A stretch of DNA of 49,752 bases. Source: an uncultured Bacteroidales bacterium. GTDB lineage: Bacteria; Bacteroidota; Bacteroidia; Bacteroidales; FEN-979. Every line of letters starts with the position of its first letter. The first letter of the stretch is position 1. Below, one piece after another: positions 17,514 to 26,139 of the stretch. The notes below the pieces were generated by a model. It worked only from the letters and a program-made list of their open reading frames with translations. It did no database searches and was not told the DNA's origin. The translations under genes were made by a program, and so were the position numbers. Location: NCBI GenBank assembly GCA_903824935.1, contig CAIJYT010000037.1:1-49752 (forward strand), read 5' to 3'.

Positions 17514-19301
17514 ATGAGGGTTTTCGGCCTGCTTTTTCTTCTTGTCACTTTGCTGATAATCCCTGATCTGCTTTTTTCCCAGGACACAATCCGTCACGAC
17601 ACCGTTTCAAAAAAGGTAAAATTAATTGAGGATGATGCAGTTATGTCCATGCTCGACAGCCTTGCAACACTCAAGGTTTTTAGCGATGCACATTCTCCAC
17701 TGGAGCAAAAATACCCTGCCTGGAGCAGTTTTAATGAGACGGATTACCCGACTTTTTCTGATTCTGTATATGCTGCGAGGATTGCAGTCATGAACGAAAA
17801 TTCTCCTTTCGAGTACGTCTATAACAATGAGGTCAAAAAGTTTATCGAGCTTTATGCAGTCAGGAAAAGAAAATTAACTGCCCGTATCCTGGGCCTTTCC
17901 GAAATCTATTTTCCGCTTTTTGAAGAACAGCTTGACCGTTTCAACATGCCGCTTGAGTTAAAATACCTGGCAGTGATCGAATCGGCTCTTAACCCTATTG
18001 CCAACTCAAAAGCCGGAGCAAAAGGCTTATGGCAGTTCATGTATGGTACCGGCAAAGTTTATGGTCTTAAGGTGAGTTCTTATGTGGATGACCGGTACGA
18101 TCCATATAAAGCCACCATCGCCGCTTGCGAACACCTGCAGGATCTTTACGACATCTATGGCAACTGGTCTCTTGCTCTTGCAGCCTATAATTCGGGGGCA
18201 GGCAATGTGAATAAAGCCATCAGGCGCTCAGGCGGACTCAAGAATTTCTGGGCTATCGCCCGCTACCTGCCGAAAGAAACAAGGTCGTATGTCCCTGCTT
18301 TTATTGCAGCAAGTTATGTTCTTGCGTACGCCAATGAACACAAGATCTATCCTGTTGATCCCGGGATTTTATTTTATGAAGTGGATACTGTGACTGTGAA
18401 ACATCCGCTTACTTTCGACCAGCTTTCCGAAATGATGCGGATCCCATGGGATGAAATAGCCTTTCTCAACCCTGCATATAAAAGAGGTGTTATCCCGGCC
18501 ACTCCTGAAATGCCATATAAATTAAGGCTCAGGAAAAAATACGTAGGCGACTTTATCAATAATGAAGCAGCGGTTTATGCTTTCAAGACTAAGAAAGCCC
18601 TTTCGGAGGACGCCAGCCTGGCCTCAATCTATGCCAGTTACAGGGAAACAACACAATATACAGTTAAAAAAGGTGAGACAATGGTCAGCATTGCAAAGAA
18701 GTTCCATATGACCATCCCAGAACTCAAGTCTCTCAACAACATAAAAAAGAATTCAGTTAAACCCAAACAGAAGATCTTTGTTTATGTTCCGGGTTCAGCT
18801 CCTAAAATCCCTGATTCACTTTTGCACAAACAACTTATTGCCTCTAAATCTGATTCAACTAAAGTTGCCCCTGTACATAAAGATACTACGAAAATAACTG
18901 CCACTGAGCCTGAACGGGAAGTCAGCACACCTAAAACCCATATTGTTAAAAGCGGTGAATCTCTCGGAATTATTGCAATTAAATATCATGTAACCGTAGG
19001 TGAACTTACCGCCTGGAATAACCTCAACACTTCCAAAGTTGTGGCAGGACAAAAATTAAAGTTACAGGGAGGCTCTTCAAAAACAGGTTCAGCTTCAGCA
19101 AATGGAAGCAAGTCATCCCCGGCATCATCAAAATCCCCTGAAACCGGCAACCATTATTTTTATTATACCATACAGTCGGGCGACAACCTCTGGGATCTTG
19201 CCGACCAGTACAACACCACCGTGGCCCAGATCAAAAAGCTGAACAATATCAATAACGCTTCCTATCTCAAACAGGGACAAAAGATCAAAATCCCTAAATA
19301 A
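17514..19301 (+). CDS. MltD-like lytic transglycosylase with three LysM domains
   Basis: Periplasmic or outer-membrane enzyme that cleaves peptidoglycan glycan strands to 1,6-anhydroMurNAc ends. The signal peptide ends near LLFSQ. The SLT domain has the catalytic glutamate E156 in VIESALNP, followed by SKAGAKGLWQFM and LAAYNSGAGNVNKA. Three LysM domains bind peptidoglycan: TQYTVKKGETMVSIAKKF, then THIVKSGESLGIIAIKY, then the C-terminal FYYTIQSGDNLWDLADQY. A low-complexity Ser/Lys/Gly linker precedes the last LysM. Length is 595 residues. The architecture matches MltD, though the exact orthology is not proven. Confidence 0.93.
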   Translation: MRVFGLLFLLVTLLIIPDLLFSQDTIRHDTVSKKVKLIEDDAVMSMLDSLATLKVFSDAHSPLEQKYPAWSSFNETDYPTFSDSVYAARIAVMNENSPFEYVYNNEVKKFIELYAVRKRKLTARILGLSEIYFPLFEEQLDRFNMPLELKYLAVIESALNPIANSKAGAKGLWQFMYGTGKVYGLKVSSYVDDRYDPYKATIAACEHLQDLYDIYGNWSLALAAYNSGAGNVNKAIRRSGGLKNFWAIARYLPKETRSYVPAFIAASYVLAYANEHKIYPVDPGILFYEVDTVTVKHPLTFDQLSEMMRIPWDEIAFLNPAYKRGVIPATPEMPYKLRLRKKYVGDFINNEAAVYAFKTKKALSEDASLASIYASYRETTQYTVKKGETMVSIAKKFHMTIPELKSLNNIKKNSVKPKQKIFVYVPGSAPKIPDSLLHKQLIASKSDSTKVAPVHKDTTKITATEPEREVSTPKTHIVKSGESLGIIAIKYHVTVGELTAWNNLNTSKVVAGQKLKLQGGSSKTGSASANGSKSSPASSKSPETGNHYFYYTIQSGDNLWDLADQYNTTVAQIKKLNNINNASYLKQGQKIKIPK

Positions 19302-19323
19302 GAGAGTTACTCCTGGTCAACCT

Positions 19324-19453
19324 TAGTTACGATTAAAGGATTTACGAATTCCGATTGAATTTATTGATTTACGATCTACGAGTCTAATATTTTAATCGTA
19401 AGTCGTCAATCTTACATTTTAATCGTAACTCAAAAATCGTCTAATCGTAAATA
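19324..19453. repeat. Mirrored heptamer element, copy C
   Basis: A 130-bp imperfect palindrome between the LysM transglycosylase and tetR genes. Left blocks are TAGTTAC, GATTAAAG, GATTTAC, GAATTCC, a 13-mer, GATTTAC and GATCTAC. Right blocks are GTAAGTC, GTCAATC, a 13-mer, GTAACTC, AAAAATC, GTCTAATC and GTAAATA. Block lengths are the same as in copy A. Confidence 0.85.
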
Positions 19454-19467
19454 TTTTTTTTCCCTTG

Positions 19468-19497
19468 TTGGATCTGATAAAAAATGTATTATTTTTG
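19468..19497 (+). promoter_or_regulatory. Full Bacteroidota promoter of the tetR-efflux operon
   Basis: TTG at 19468-19470, a 19-bp spacer and TATTTTTG at 19490-19497 match the TTG-N19-TAnnTTTG consensus exactly. The tetR ATG is 44 nt downstream. It begins 14 bp after repeat copy C. Confidence 0.65.
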
Positions 19498-19541
19498 ACC
19501 ATCCGGTTAAACTATTCTTTTAATCCATTTAGTTAAACCAC

Positions 19542-20168
19542 ATGGACAATAGTCAAAATACTGAAGACAAGATTCTTGCTGCGGCAAGAGAGGTCTTTCA
19601 CAAGAAAGGTCTAAGCGGGGCAAGGATGCAGGAGATAGCTGATCTCGCAGGTATAAACAAGTCACTATTGCATTACTATTTCAGGAGCAAGGATGCTTTA
19701 TTCGAAAAAGTGTTTACCGAAACCTTCTCCCAGCTTGCCAATAAAATGACAGAGATTTTCCTTTCGGAAATGACCCTGATGTCGAAGATCGGGATCTTTG
19801 TCAATTTTTACTTCAATTTTATTTCAGGTCATTCCTACATAGTTCAGTTCGTCATCAACGCTCTCCAGGACAAGCCCGAAAGGATAAGGGAAGTCATACT
19901 GAAACAGAATGTTACACCCGAAATCCTGCTCGAGACGATACGGAAACAATTAAAGGAGGAGATGGGCCTTGACATCGACCCCCTGCATATCTATGTTAAC
20001 ATACTTGGATTGGTGATCTTCCCTGTTATAGCCAGGCCGCTAATTCAGTCTATCTTTGCGATACCCGACGAGCGTATGGCAGTATTTTATGAACAGAGAA
20101 AAAAAATAGTTCCTACTTTTATCGAAAATGCCTTAAAAGGATATGAAACTGACAGAACCATGGTTTAA
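19542..20168 (+). CDS. TetR/AcrR family transcriptional regulator
   Basis: Likely ligand-responsive repressor of the efflux genes that follow. The N-terminal helix-turn-helix is at about residues 8-55 (ILAAAREVFHKKGLSGARMQEIADLAGINKSLL, given here in part: ARMQEIADLAGI, LLHYYFRSKDALF). The 208-residue protein ends in a variable ligand-binding helical domain. It heads an operon resembling E. coli cecR-ybhGFSR, where CecR is the TetR repressor. Its 3' end overlaps the TolC-family gene by 26 nt. The inducer cannot be predicted. Confidence 0.92.
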   Translation: MDNSQNTEDKILAAAREVFHKKGLSGARMQEIADLAGINKSLLHYYFRSKDALFEKVFTETFSQLANKMTEIFLSEMTLMSKIGIFVNFYFNFISGHSYIVQFVINALQDKPERIREVILKQNVTPEILLETIRKQLKEEMGLDIDPLHIYVNILGLVIFPVIARPLIQSIFAIPDERMAVFYEQRKKIVPTFIENALKGYETDRTMV

Positions 20169-21450
20169 GACCTCTTATTTATTGCCCATGCTTTTTATCT
20201 TCTGCACGGGAATAAAACCGCTTACAGCCCAGGATACCATCACCCTGGAATTCTGTTATCAGCAGGTACAGAAGACCTATCCCCTGGCCAGGCAATCCCA
20301 GCTCCTTGATAAATCAAGCGACCTGAGGACAAAGAATCTCAACAAGAATTACCTGCCCTCCATCAATGTCAACGGAACTGCATCCTGGCAGAATCAGGTC
20401 ACCGAGATGACTATAAACCTGCCCAACGGGTATCCGAAAGTCGTCGGTCCCGAAATCCCCAAGGACCAGTACAAGATCACACTTGACGTTAATGAATCCA
20501 TTTACGACGGGAACGTTACCCATTACCAGAAAAAGCTTGAACAATACAACCTGAACGTCGATAAAAAGAATGTAGATGCCAGCCTTTACCTTCTTAAAGA
20601 CCAGGTTAACCAGTTTTATTTCAGCATTTTACTTGACCAGCAAAATATTGGCCTTCTCAACGAAACCCATAAACAGCTTGAATCCAAGAAAAAGGAGGTT
20701 GATGCAAGACTTAAGAACGGGGCCGGGCTTAAAATGGATGCCGACCTGATCAGCGCAGAGATCATTAAGCTTGAACAGAATATTTTTGATTTAAACATGG
20801 ACCGCCTGGCAAACATCAAAATGCTCTCGGAACTCATTACACTGCCCCTGGACGAAAAATCCGCCTTCAGTATCCCATCCATCACAATTCCAGGCATGAG
20901 TTATGAGAACAAGCGTATAGAATATGAACTTTACGGGGTACAGATCGACAGGACCAACCTGATGAAAAACATGGTCACTACCAAATGGAATCCAAAACTG
21001 TGGGCTTTCGGGCAATTTGGTTTGGGGGTGCCGGGTTATAATTTTCTTTCGAGCGATATCGCTCCCATGCTGATGGTAGGTGCCAGGGTAACCTGGAACC
21101 CATGGAACTGGAATGCCAACAGGAACGAGAAAAAGATCTATGAACTCCAGGGAAGTATTCTGAAGAACCAGCAGGAGACTTTCGATAAAAACCTGCGTGT
21201 TTCAACCCAGAAGAACATGACGGATATCAGCAGGTTGTCGGACCTCATCCTCAGGGACGGGGAACTTGTCCTACTCAGGGCAGGCATTACTAAAGCAGCC
21301 TCCTCGCAACTCAGTAACGGGGTGATTACCTCAAGTGATTTTATCCTGCGGGTTAACGACGAAACCCAGGCGAGAATGGGCATGGAAATCCACAAGATCC
21401 AGCTTATCAAAGCAAAGATCAGTTATTTGTACAACACAGGTAAATTGTAA
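20143..21450 (+). CDS. TolC family outer-membrane efflux protein
   Basis: Outer-membrane channel subunit for the tripartite exporter encoded here, 435 residues. The signal peptide ends at about LTAQ (residue 30). Two TolC-type repeats of long helices and beta strands are suggested by the coiled regions LNVDKKNVDASLYLLKDQ and LESKKKEVDARLKNGAGL. The start lies inside tetR (26-nt overlap), which implies translational coupling. It is followed 23 nt later by the membrane-fusion lipoprotein. Confidence 0.88.
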   Translation: MKLTEPWFKTSYLLPMLFIFCTGIKPLTAQDTITLEFCYQQVQKTYPLARQSQLLDKSSDLRTKNLNKNYLPSINVNGTASWQNQVTEMTINLPNGYPKVVGPEIPKDQYKITLDVNESIYDGNVTHYQKKLEQYNLNVDKKNVDASLYLLKDQVNQFYFSILLDQQNIGLLNETHKQLESKKKEVDARLKNGAGLKMDADLISAEIIKLEQNIFDLNMDRLANIKMLSELITLPLDEKSAFSIPSITIPGMSYENKRIEYELYGVQIDRTNLMKNMVTTKWNPKLWAFGQFGLGVPGYNFLSSDIAPMLMVGARVTWNPWNWNANRNEKKIYELQGSILKNQQETFDKNLRVSTQKNMTDISRLSDLILRDGELVLLRAGITKAASSQLSNGVITSSDFILRVNDETQARMGMEIHKIQLIKAKISYLYNTGKL

Positions 21451-21473
21451 TTTTAACCAGAAATACCGCGAAT

Positions 21474-22376
21474 ATGAAACGATACCTTCCGGTGCTTTTT
21501 GCAGCCATATCAGTTGCTTCATGCAACAGCGACAAAAACAAGCCAGATGCTTACGGAACCTTCGAGGCAACAGAGGTCATGGTTTCCTCCCAGGCTACCG
21601 GCCAGATCATGATGTTTAAAGTTGAAGAAGGTCAGGTCCTTGATTCAGGATCAGTAGTCGGCTACATCGACACCACCGACCTCTGCCTGAAACGGAAACA
21701 GTCAATTGAAACCCGCGATGCCACTGCTTCCAGGAAAGATGATGTGGCCTCCCAGATCGCAGTGCAGGAACAGGGCAGGGAGAATGCCATGGTTGATAAG
21801 CACAGGATTGAAAACCTTCTTAAAGATGGTGCAGCGACACAGAAGCAAATGGACGATGTCCATGCCAGCCTAAACCTGATCGACAAACAGATCGCTTCAC
21901 TGAAAATACAGTTCGGAGGGATTGCAAGCCAGGTATCTTCAATTACTCAACAGATCGCCCAGCTCAGTGAATCCATAAACCGTTCAAAGATCATCAATCC
22001 CATCAAAGGAACGGTCCTTACAAAGTATGCCGAAAAAGACGAGGTGGCAACTTACGGGAAGCCTTTGTATAAGATCGCCGACCTGACCGAAATAAATTTA
22101 AGGGCTTATGTAGGCGGATCACAACTTCCCTATATCAAACTGGGTGCTGTTATTGATGTGGCCTACGATAAGGACGAAAAAACAAATACTACGGTTCAGG
22201 GTATTGTTTCCTGGATATCTCCCTCGGCCGAGTTCACGCCCAAGACCATTCAGACAAAGGAAGAAAGAGTCAACCTGGTCTATGCAGTTAAAATAAGGGT
22301 AAAAAATGACGGTTCCATGAAAATCGGCATGCCCGGGGAAATAAGATTTATGAATCCATCAAACCAAAAACCATAA
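21474..22376 (+). CDS. HlyD family periplasmic adaptor lipoprotein
   Basis: Membrane fusion protein that bridges the ABC-2 exporter and the TolC-like channel, equivalent in position to YbhG. The lipoprotein signal ends in SVASC at about residue 17. The biotinyl-lipoyl motif (GTFEATEVMVSSQATGQI) is followed by a coiled-coil hairpin (about residues 75-170) and a beta-barrel (INPIKGTVLTKYAEKDEV onward). Length is 300 residues. It lies in the same operon as tetR and tolC. Confidence 0.92.
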   Translation: MKRYLPVLFAAISVASCNSDKNKPDAYGTFEATEVMVSSQATGQIMMFKVEEGQVLDSGSVVGYIDTTDLCLKRKQSIETRDATASRKDDVASQIAVQEQGRENAMVDKHRIENLLKDGAATQKQMDDVHASLNLIDKQIASLKIQFGGIASQVSSITQQIAQLSESINRSKIINPIKGTVLTKYAEKDEVATYGKPLYKIADLTEINLRAYVGGSQLPYIKLGAVIDVAYDKDEKTNTTVQGIVSWISPSAEFTPKTIQTKEERVNLVYAVKIRVKNDGSMKIGMPGEIRFMNPSNQKP

Positions 22377-22379
22377 TTT

Positions 22380-22844
22380 ATGAGAAACATCATCACTACT
22401 GCATTTCTGTTTATCATGCTGGTTACACCGGCATTGAAATTATCAGCCCAGGCACATAAAGCCGACGACATCCTGGGTGTATGGCTGAACCAGGAAGCTA
22501 CGGGAAAGATCCTTTTGTATAAAGAAGGTGATAAATATTTCGGGAAACTGGTCTGGCTAAGAACCCCATTGGATTCCATCACCCATCAGCCCCGGACGGA
22601 TAAGGAAAACCCTGACGCCAAACTGAAATCAACTCTGCTGATCGGGCTGGTGAACATGAAGGATTTTTCCTTTGACGGCAAAGAAGAATGGTCGGGAGGA
22701 ACCATTTATGATCCCAAAAACGGAAAGACCTACAAATGCTACATCAAGTTTGAATCGCCGAATAAGCTGAAAATCAGGGGGTATGTCGGAATTTCATTAC
22801 TTGGAAGGAATACTTTCTGGACCAAGTCGGTGCTGGTACAATAA
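22380..22844 (+). CDS. DUF2147 domain-containing secreted protein
   Basis: Small 154-residue protein with signal peptide ending near LKLSAQA. The mature part (DDILGVWLNQEATGKILLY, YFGKLVWLRTP, GGTIYDPKNGKTYKCYIKF, LKIRGYVG) matches DUF2147, a calycin-like beta-barrel family of unknown role often encoded singly. Here it starts 3 nt after the HlyD gene and precedes the ABC ATPase, so it is in the efflux operon. A role in envelope handling of the exported compound is conceivable but only inferred from position. Confidence 0.88.
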   Translation: MRNIITTAFLFIMLVTPALKLSAQAHKADDILGVWLNQEATGKILLYKEGDKYFGKLVWLRTPLDSITHQPRTDKENPDAKLKSTLLIGLVNMKDFSFDGKEEWSGGTIYDPKNGKTYKCYIKFESPNKLKIRGYVGISLLGRNTFWTKSVLVQ

Positions 22845-22862
22845 AATGAATATCGAATATCG

Positions 22863-23771
22863 ATGTCAGCCATTCAAGTAGAACATATCTCCAAAAACTT
22901 CGCCCATGCCAAAGCGCTTGATGATATTTCCTTCAACGTAAGCAAGGGCGAACTGTTTGGCTTTATCGGTCCTGACGGAGCGGGTAAAACGACCTTGTTC
23001 CGTATCCTTACCACCCTGCTTCTGCCCGATACAGGGAAAGCCCTGGTGAACGGACTGGACGTGGTAAAAGATTACAGGAAAATAAGGCAGGATATCGGTT
23101 ATATGCCGGGGAAATTTTCACTTTACTCCGATCTCAGCGTGGAGGAAAACCTTAATTTCTATGCCACCGTTTTCGGGACGACAGTCTCCGAAAACTATGA
23201 CCTGATCAGGGATATCTATGCCCAGATTGAACCGTTTAAAAAACGCAAGGCGGGCAAGCTTTCAGGCGGGATGAAGCAAAAGCTGGCCTTGTCGTGCGCC
23301 CTCATCCATAAGCCTTCGGTCCTGATACTCGATGAACCCACAACCGGTGTTGACGCAGTTTCAAGGCTTGAATTCTGGGACATGCTTAAACGACTGAAAA
23401 ACAGTGGAATAACTATACTCGTAGCAACTCCTTATATGGATGAAGCCGGTTTATGCGACCAGGTTGCCCTGATACAGGACGGTAAGCTGATGACTATCAG
23501 CTCCCCATCCGAAGTCATCAAAACTTATCCCTGGAAATTATATTCTGTGAAGTCTGATGATATTTTCAGAATGCTGAACGACCTAAGGATGTTCCCTGGA
23601 ATTCATTCGGTGTTTGCATTCGGGCAGGCAGCCCATATTTCCTTCAAAAATGAAGGTATTGAAGAGAATGCCATCCACCGTTATCTTGAAAATAAAGGGC
23701 ATACAGGAATTCTTGTAAGCCCTGCAGTGGCAAATATCGAAGATTGTTTCATGGAATTAATGATCAAATAA
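22863..23771 (+). CDS. ABC transporter ATP-binding protein, first half-ATPase (YbhF N-terminal-like)
   Basis: Cytoplasmic nucleotide-binding domain, 302 residues. Walker A is GPDGAGKT (36-43), signature LSGGM (133-137) and Walker B LILDEPTTGVD. The H-loop position holds Pro190 (VATPYMDEA) in place of histidine. The C-terminal 70 residues extend beyond the NBD. In E. coli YbhF two NBDs are fused in one chain; here they are two genes and this is the first. The intact signature with a missing switch histidine suggests it supplies the signature to an asymmetric heterodimer with the next ATPase. Confidence 0.92.
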   Translation: MSAIQVEHISKNFAHAKALDDISFNVSKGELFGFIGPDGAGKTTLFRILTTLLLPDTGKALVNGLDVVKDYRKIRQDIGYMPGKFSLYSDLSVEENLNFYATVFGTTVSENYDLIRDIYAQIEPFKKRKAGKLSGGMKQKLALSCALIHKPSVLILDEPTTGVDAVSRLEFWDMLKRLKNSGITILVATPYMDEAGLCDQVALIQDGKLMTISSPSEVIKTYPWKLYSVKSDDIFRMLNDLRMFPGIHSVFAFGQAAHISFKNEGIEENAIHRYLENKGHTGILVSPAVANIEDCFMELMIK

Positions 23772-23793
23772 TTATGGAAGCGGTCCAACTGAT

Positions 23794-23827
23794 TTCGCTA
23801 TTTCGCTACTTCGCTACTTCGCTACTT
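23794..23827 (+). repeat. 8-bp tandem repeat, left copy of a 28-bp inverted repeat
   Basis: Four TTCGCTAC-like octamers lie in the 64-bp gap between the two ABC ATPase genes. Bases 23800-23827 are the perfect reverse complement of 28686-28713. Confidence 0.9.
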
Positions 23828-23835
23828 ATTTTATA

Positions 23836-24582
23836 ATGTACAAACCGGAAGCAGAAAATATAATCATCGTTAAGGACCTTGTAAAAAAGTTCGGGTCCTT
23901 CGTGGCCAATGACCACCTGAGCTTCGAAGTGAAGAAAGGTGAGATCTTCGGCTTCCTCGGTGCAAACGGCGCAGGAAAGACCACCGCCATCAAGATACTT
24001 TGCGGGCTTTCTTATCCGACTTCGGGCCATCTCATGGTGGGCGGTTTCGATATTTACAGGGAAAGGGAAAAAATCAAGCGGAACATCGGCTACATGAGCC
24101 AGAAATTTTCCCTGTACGACGACCTGACGGTGTTTGAGAACATCCGTTTTTATGCCGGGATCTACGGTTTAAGGAGAAATGTGATAGAAGAGAGATCCAG
24201 GGATCTGATGGAGAAGCTTGACATGAAGGATGCCCGGGACAAGCTTATACGCGATATCCCCCTGGGCTGGAAGCAAAAAATGGCTTTCTCGGTTGCAATA
24301 ATCCATAATCCCAAGATAGTGTTCCTGGATGAGCCGACCGGGGGCGTGGACCCTGTGACCCGCCGGCAGTTCTGGGATATGATATTTGAGGCATCCCATG
24401 AAGGGATCACCGTGTTCGTTACGACTCATTATATGGATGAGGCGGAATACTGCGACAGGGTTTCCATCATGGTCGACGGGAAAATTGCTGCCCTTGACAC
24501 CCCCGAAAAACTGAAGAAGGATTACGGGGCGGGATCAATGAATGAAGTGTTTTTAAAACTCGCGAGAGTGAAAGTGAACTGA
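23836..24582 (+). CDS. ABC transporter ATP-binding protein, second half-ATPase (YbhF C-terminal-like)
   Basis: Nucleotide-binding domain, 248 residues. Walker A is GANGAGKT (42-49), Walker B IVFLDEPTGGVD, and the H-loop histidine is H198 in TTHYMDEAEYCDR. The signature is degenerate, reading PLGWKQ (142-147) where LSGGQ is expected. I recall this form from YbhF/RbbA-type second NBDs. Paired with the first ATPase it would give one complete composite ATP site (its own Walker motifs and H198 plus the partner's LSGGM) and one degenerate site. It is followed 1 nt later by a small membrane protein. Confidence 0.92.
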   Translation: MYKPEAENIIIVKDLVKKFGSFVANDHLSFEVKKGEIFGFLGANGAGKTTAIKILCGLSYPTSGHLMVGGFDIYREREKIKRNIGYMSQKFSLYDDLTVFENIRFYAGIYGLRRNVIEERSRDLMEKLDMKDARDKLIRDIPLGWKQKMAFSVAIIHNPKIVFLDEPTGGVDPVTRRQFWDMIFEASHEGITVFVTTHYMDEAEYCDRVSIMVDGKIAALDTPEKLKKDYGAGSMNEVFLKLARVKVN

Positions 24583-24583
24583 T

Positions 24584-25030
24584 ATGTCGTTATCTCAAAA
24601 ATTAAAACCCTCGGTAAGCAGGCATAACCTCTTGTTTATTGCAGGACTTGCCTGGACAACTGCGGGGGGTATATTGATGTGGAGGGGCCTGGATTATGAA
24701 CTGAAACATTCACCTCATCTCTGGCTGAATATACTGATAGGTATCGCTATCGGGATTCCTTTTTATATCCTCCTGTTCGCGAAGATCGCGCATAAGCATA
24801 TAAAACGCATCAAAGGCCTCAGCATCCCCTACCCCTGCGCTTTCTCCTTTTTTAACTTCAGGTCGTATATCATGATGATGATGATGATCACCACAGGTAT
24901 ACTGCTGAGAAAATTCGATGTGGTTAACCGTGAATGGCTCTTTACCTTTTACATCGGGATGGCACTGCCCCTGCTGATCTCAGCTTTCCGTTTCTATTAT
25001 ACATGGGCTTCAAAAAAAGAGGTTGAATGA
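24584..25030 (+). CDS. Small four-helix membrane protein in the efflux operon
   Basis: 148 residues with about four hydrophobic segments: LLFIAGLAWTTAGGILMW, LWLNILIGIAIGIPFYILLF, a methionine-rich YIMMMMMITTGILL, and FYIGMALPLLISAFRFYY. I do not recognise a named family. It begins 1 nt after the second ATPase gene and overlaps the first permease by 4 nt (ATGA), so it is translationally linked to the transporter and may be an accessory membrane subunit. Confidence 0.8.
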   Translation: MSLSQKLKPSVSRHNLLFIAGLAWTTAGGILMWRGLDYELKHSPHLWLNILIGIAIGIPFYILLFAKIAHKHIKRIKGLSIPYPCAFSFFNFRSYIMMMMMITTGILLRKFDVVNREWLFTFYIGMALPLLISAFRFYYTWASKKEVE

Positions 25031-26130
25031 AACGCTTTCTGGGTTTTGTCATTAAGGAATTCTACCATATCTTCAGGGATTACCGCACCCTGCTGATACT
25101 GTTCCTCCTTCCGGCCATCCAGCTTCTTTTATTCGGTTATGTTATAACCAATGAGATCAAGGATGCAAGGATAGCCATCCTTGACCAGTCGAAAGACGAG
25201 GTCACCCGGAGAATAAGCGAAAAAGTGCTCTCGTCTGGCTATTTCATCCTCGACAAGAACCTGAGCTCCAGCAGCGAGATTGAGCAGGTTTTCAGGAAAG
25301 GGAACGTGCAGTTGGTGCTGGTTTTCGCACCTGATTTTGCAAAAAACCTCGACAAGACAGGGAATGCCAGGGTACAGATCATAGGCGACGCTTCAGATCC
25401 GAACACCGCCAACATCCTCGTAAACTATATCCAGGGAATATTGTCGAACTACCTTGTTTCGCTGAATGCCGAAAAGATCCCTATGCAGATCACCCCCGAG
25501 GTGAGAATGATGTACAACGGGCAGATGAAAGGCGTTTACATGTTCGTGCCCGGGCTGATGGCCATGCTTCTAATGCTGATCTCGGCACTGATGACCTCCC
25601 TTTCGATCACAAGGGAAAAAGAGCTTGGCACTATGGAACTTCTGCTGGTCTCACCCCTGAAACCTTTCCAGATCATTATCGGGAAGGTCTTTCCATATGT
25701 ATTCCTTGCATTTATCGATGCATGCATCATAATAATAATCGGGAACACGGTGTTCGGGGTCCCTGTTGTGGGCAACGTTGCCCTGCTCCTTTTCGAAAGT
25801 TTTCTCTACATATGCATGGCCCTTTCACTGGGGATACTGATCTCAACCATCACCAGCAGCCAGCAAATCGCCATGATGCTTTCACTGGTTGCACTTATGC
25901 TTCCGACAATCCTTCTCAGCGGGTTCATTTTCCCTGTCGAGAATATGCCCGTGGCTCTGCAGTGGTTCTGCCGGCTCATGCCTCCGAAATATTTCATTAC
26001 CATCATCAAGAGCATAATGCTGAAAGGCAACGGCTTCAGCTATATCGTTTTTGAAACTGCGATAATGGCAGGATTTACTGCTTTTTTCATCCTCCTGAGT
26101 ATTAAAAAATTCAAGGTCAGGCTGGCCTGA
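25027..26130 (+). CDS. ABC-2 type permease (YbhS-like)
   Basis: Integral membrane half of the exporter, 367 residues. A first transmembrane helix (LLILFLLPAIQLLLFGYVI) is followed by a large extracytoplasmic domain (about residues 45-170) and five more helices from about residue 180. The family motif REKELGTMELLLVSPLKP lies between them. This is typical of the ABC-2/YhfE-type permeases of YbhGFSR systems. The ATGA overlap with the upstream gene and a 9-nt gap to the second permease show one operon. Confidence 0.93.
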   Translation: MKRFLGFVIKEFYHIFRDYRTLLILFLLPAIQLLLFGYVITNEIKDARIAILDQSKDEVTRRISEKVLSSGYFILDKNLSSSSEIEQVFRKGNVQLVLVFAPDFAKNLDKTGNARVQIIGDASDPNTANILVNYIQGILSNYLVSLNAEKIPMQITPEVRMMYNGQMKGVYMFVPGLMAMLLMLISALMTSLSITREKELGTMELLLVSPLKPFQIIIGKVFPYVFLAFIDACIIIIIGNTVFGVPVVGNVALLLFESFLYICMALSLGILISTITSSQQIAMMLSLVALMLPTILLSGFIFPVENMPVALQWFCRLMPPKYFITIIKSIMLKGNGFSYIVFETAIMAGFTAFFILLSIKKFKVRLA

Positions 26131-26139
26131 AAAATTCTT

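Noticed and set aside
8188-19453. CRISPR array as an explanation of the heptamer repeats
   Set aside because: Repeat units are 7-8 bp with no 20-40 bp unique spacers, and no cas genes are in the window.
24878-24892. ATGATG repeat run in the small membrane protein gene
   Set aside because: It is a short methionine-codon run within a transmembrane segment; nothing further supports a regulatory or phase-variable role.
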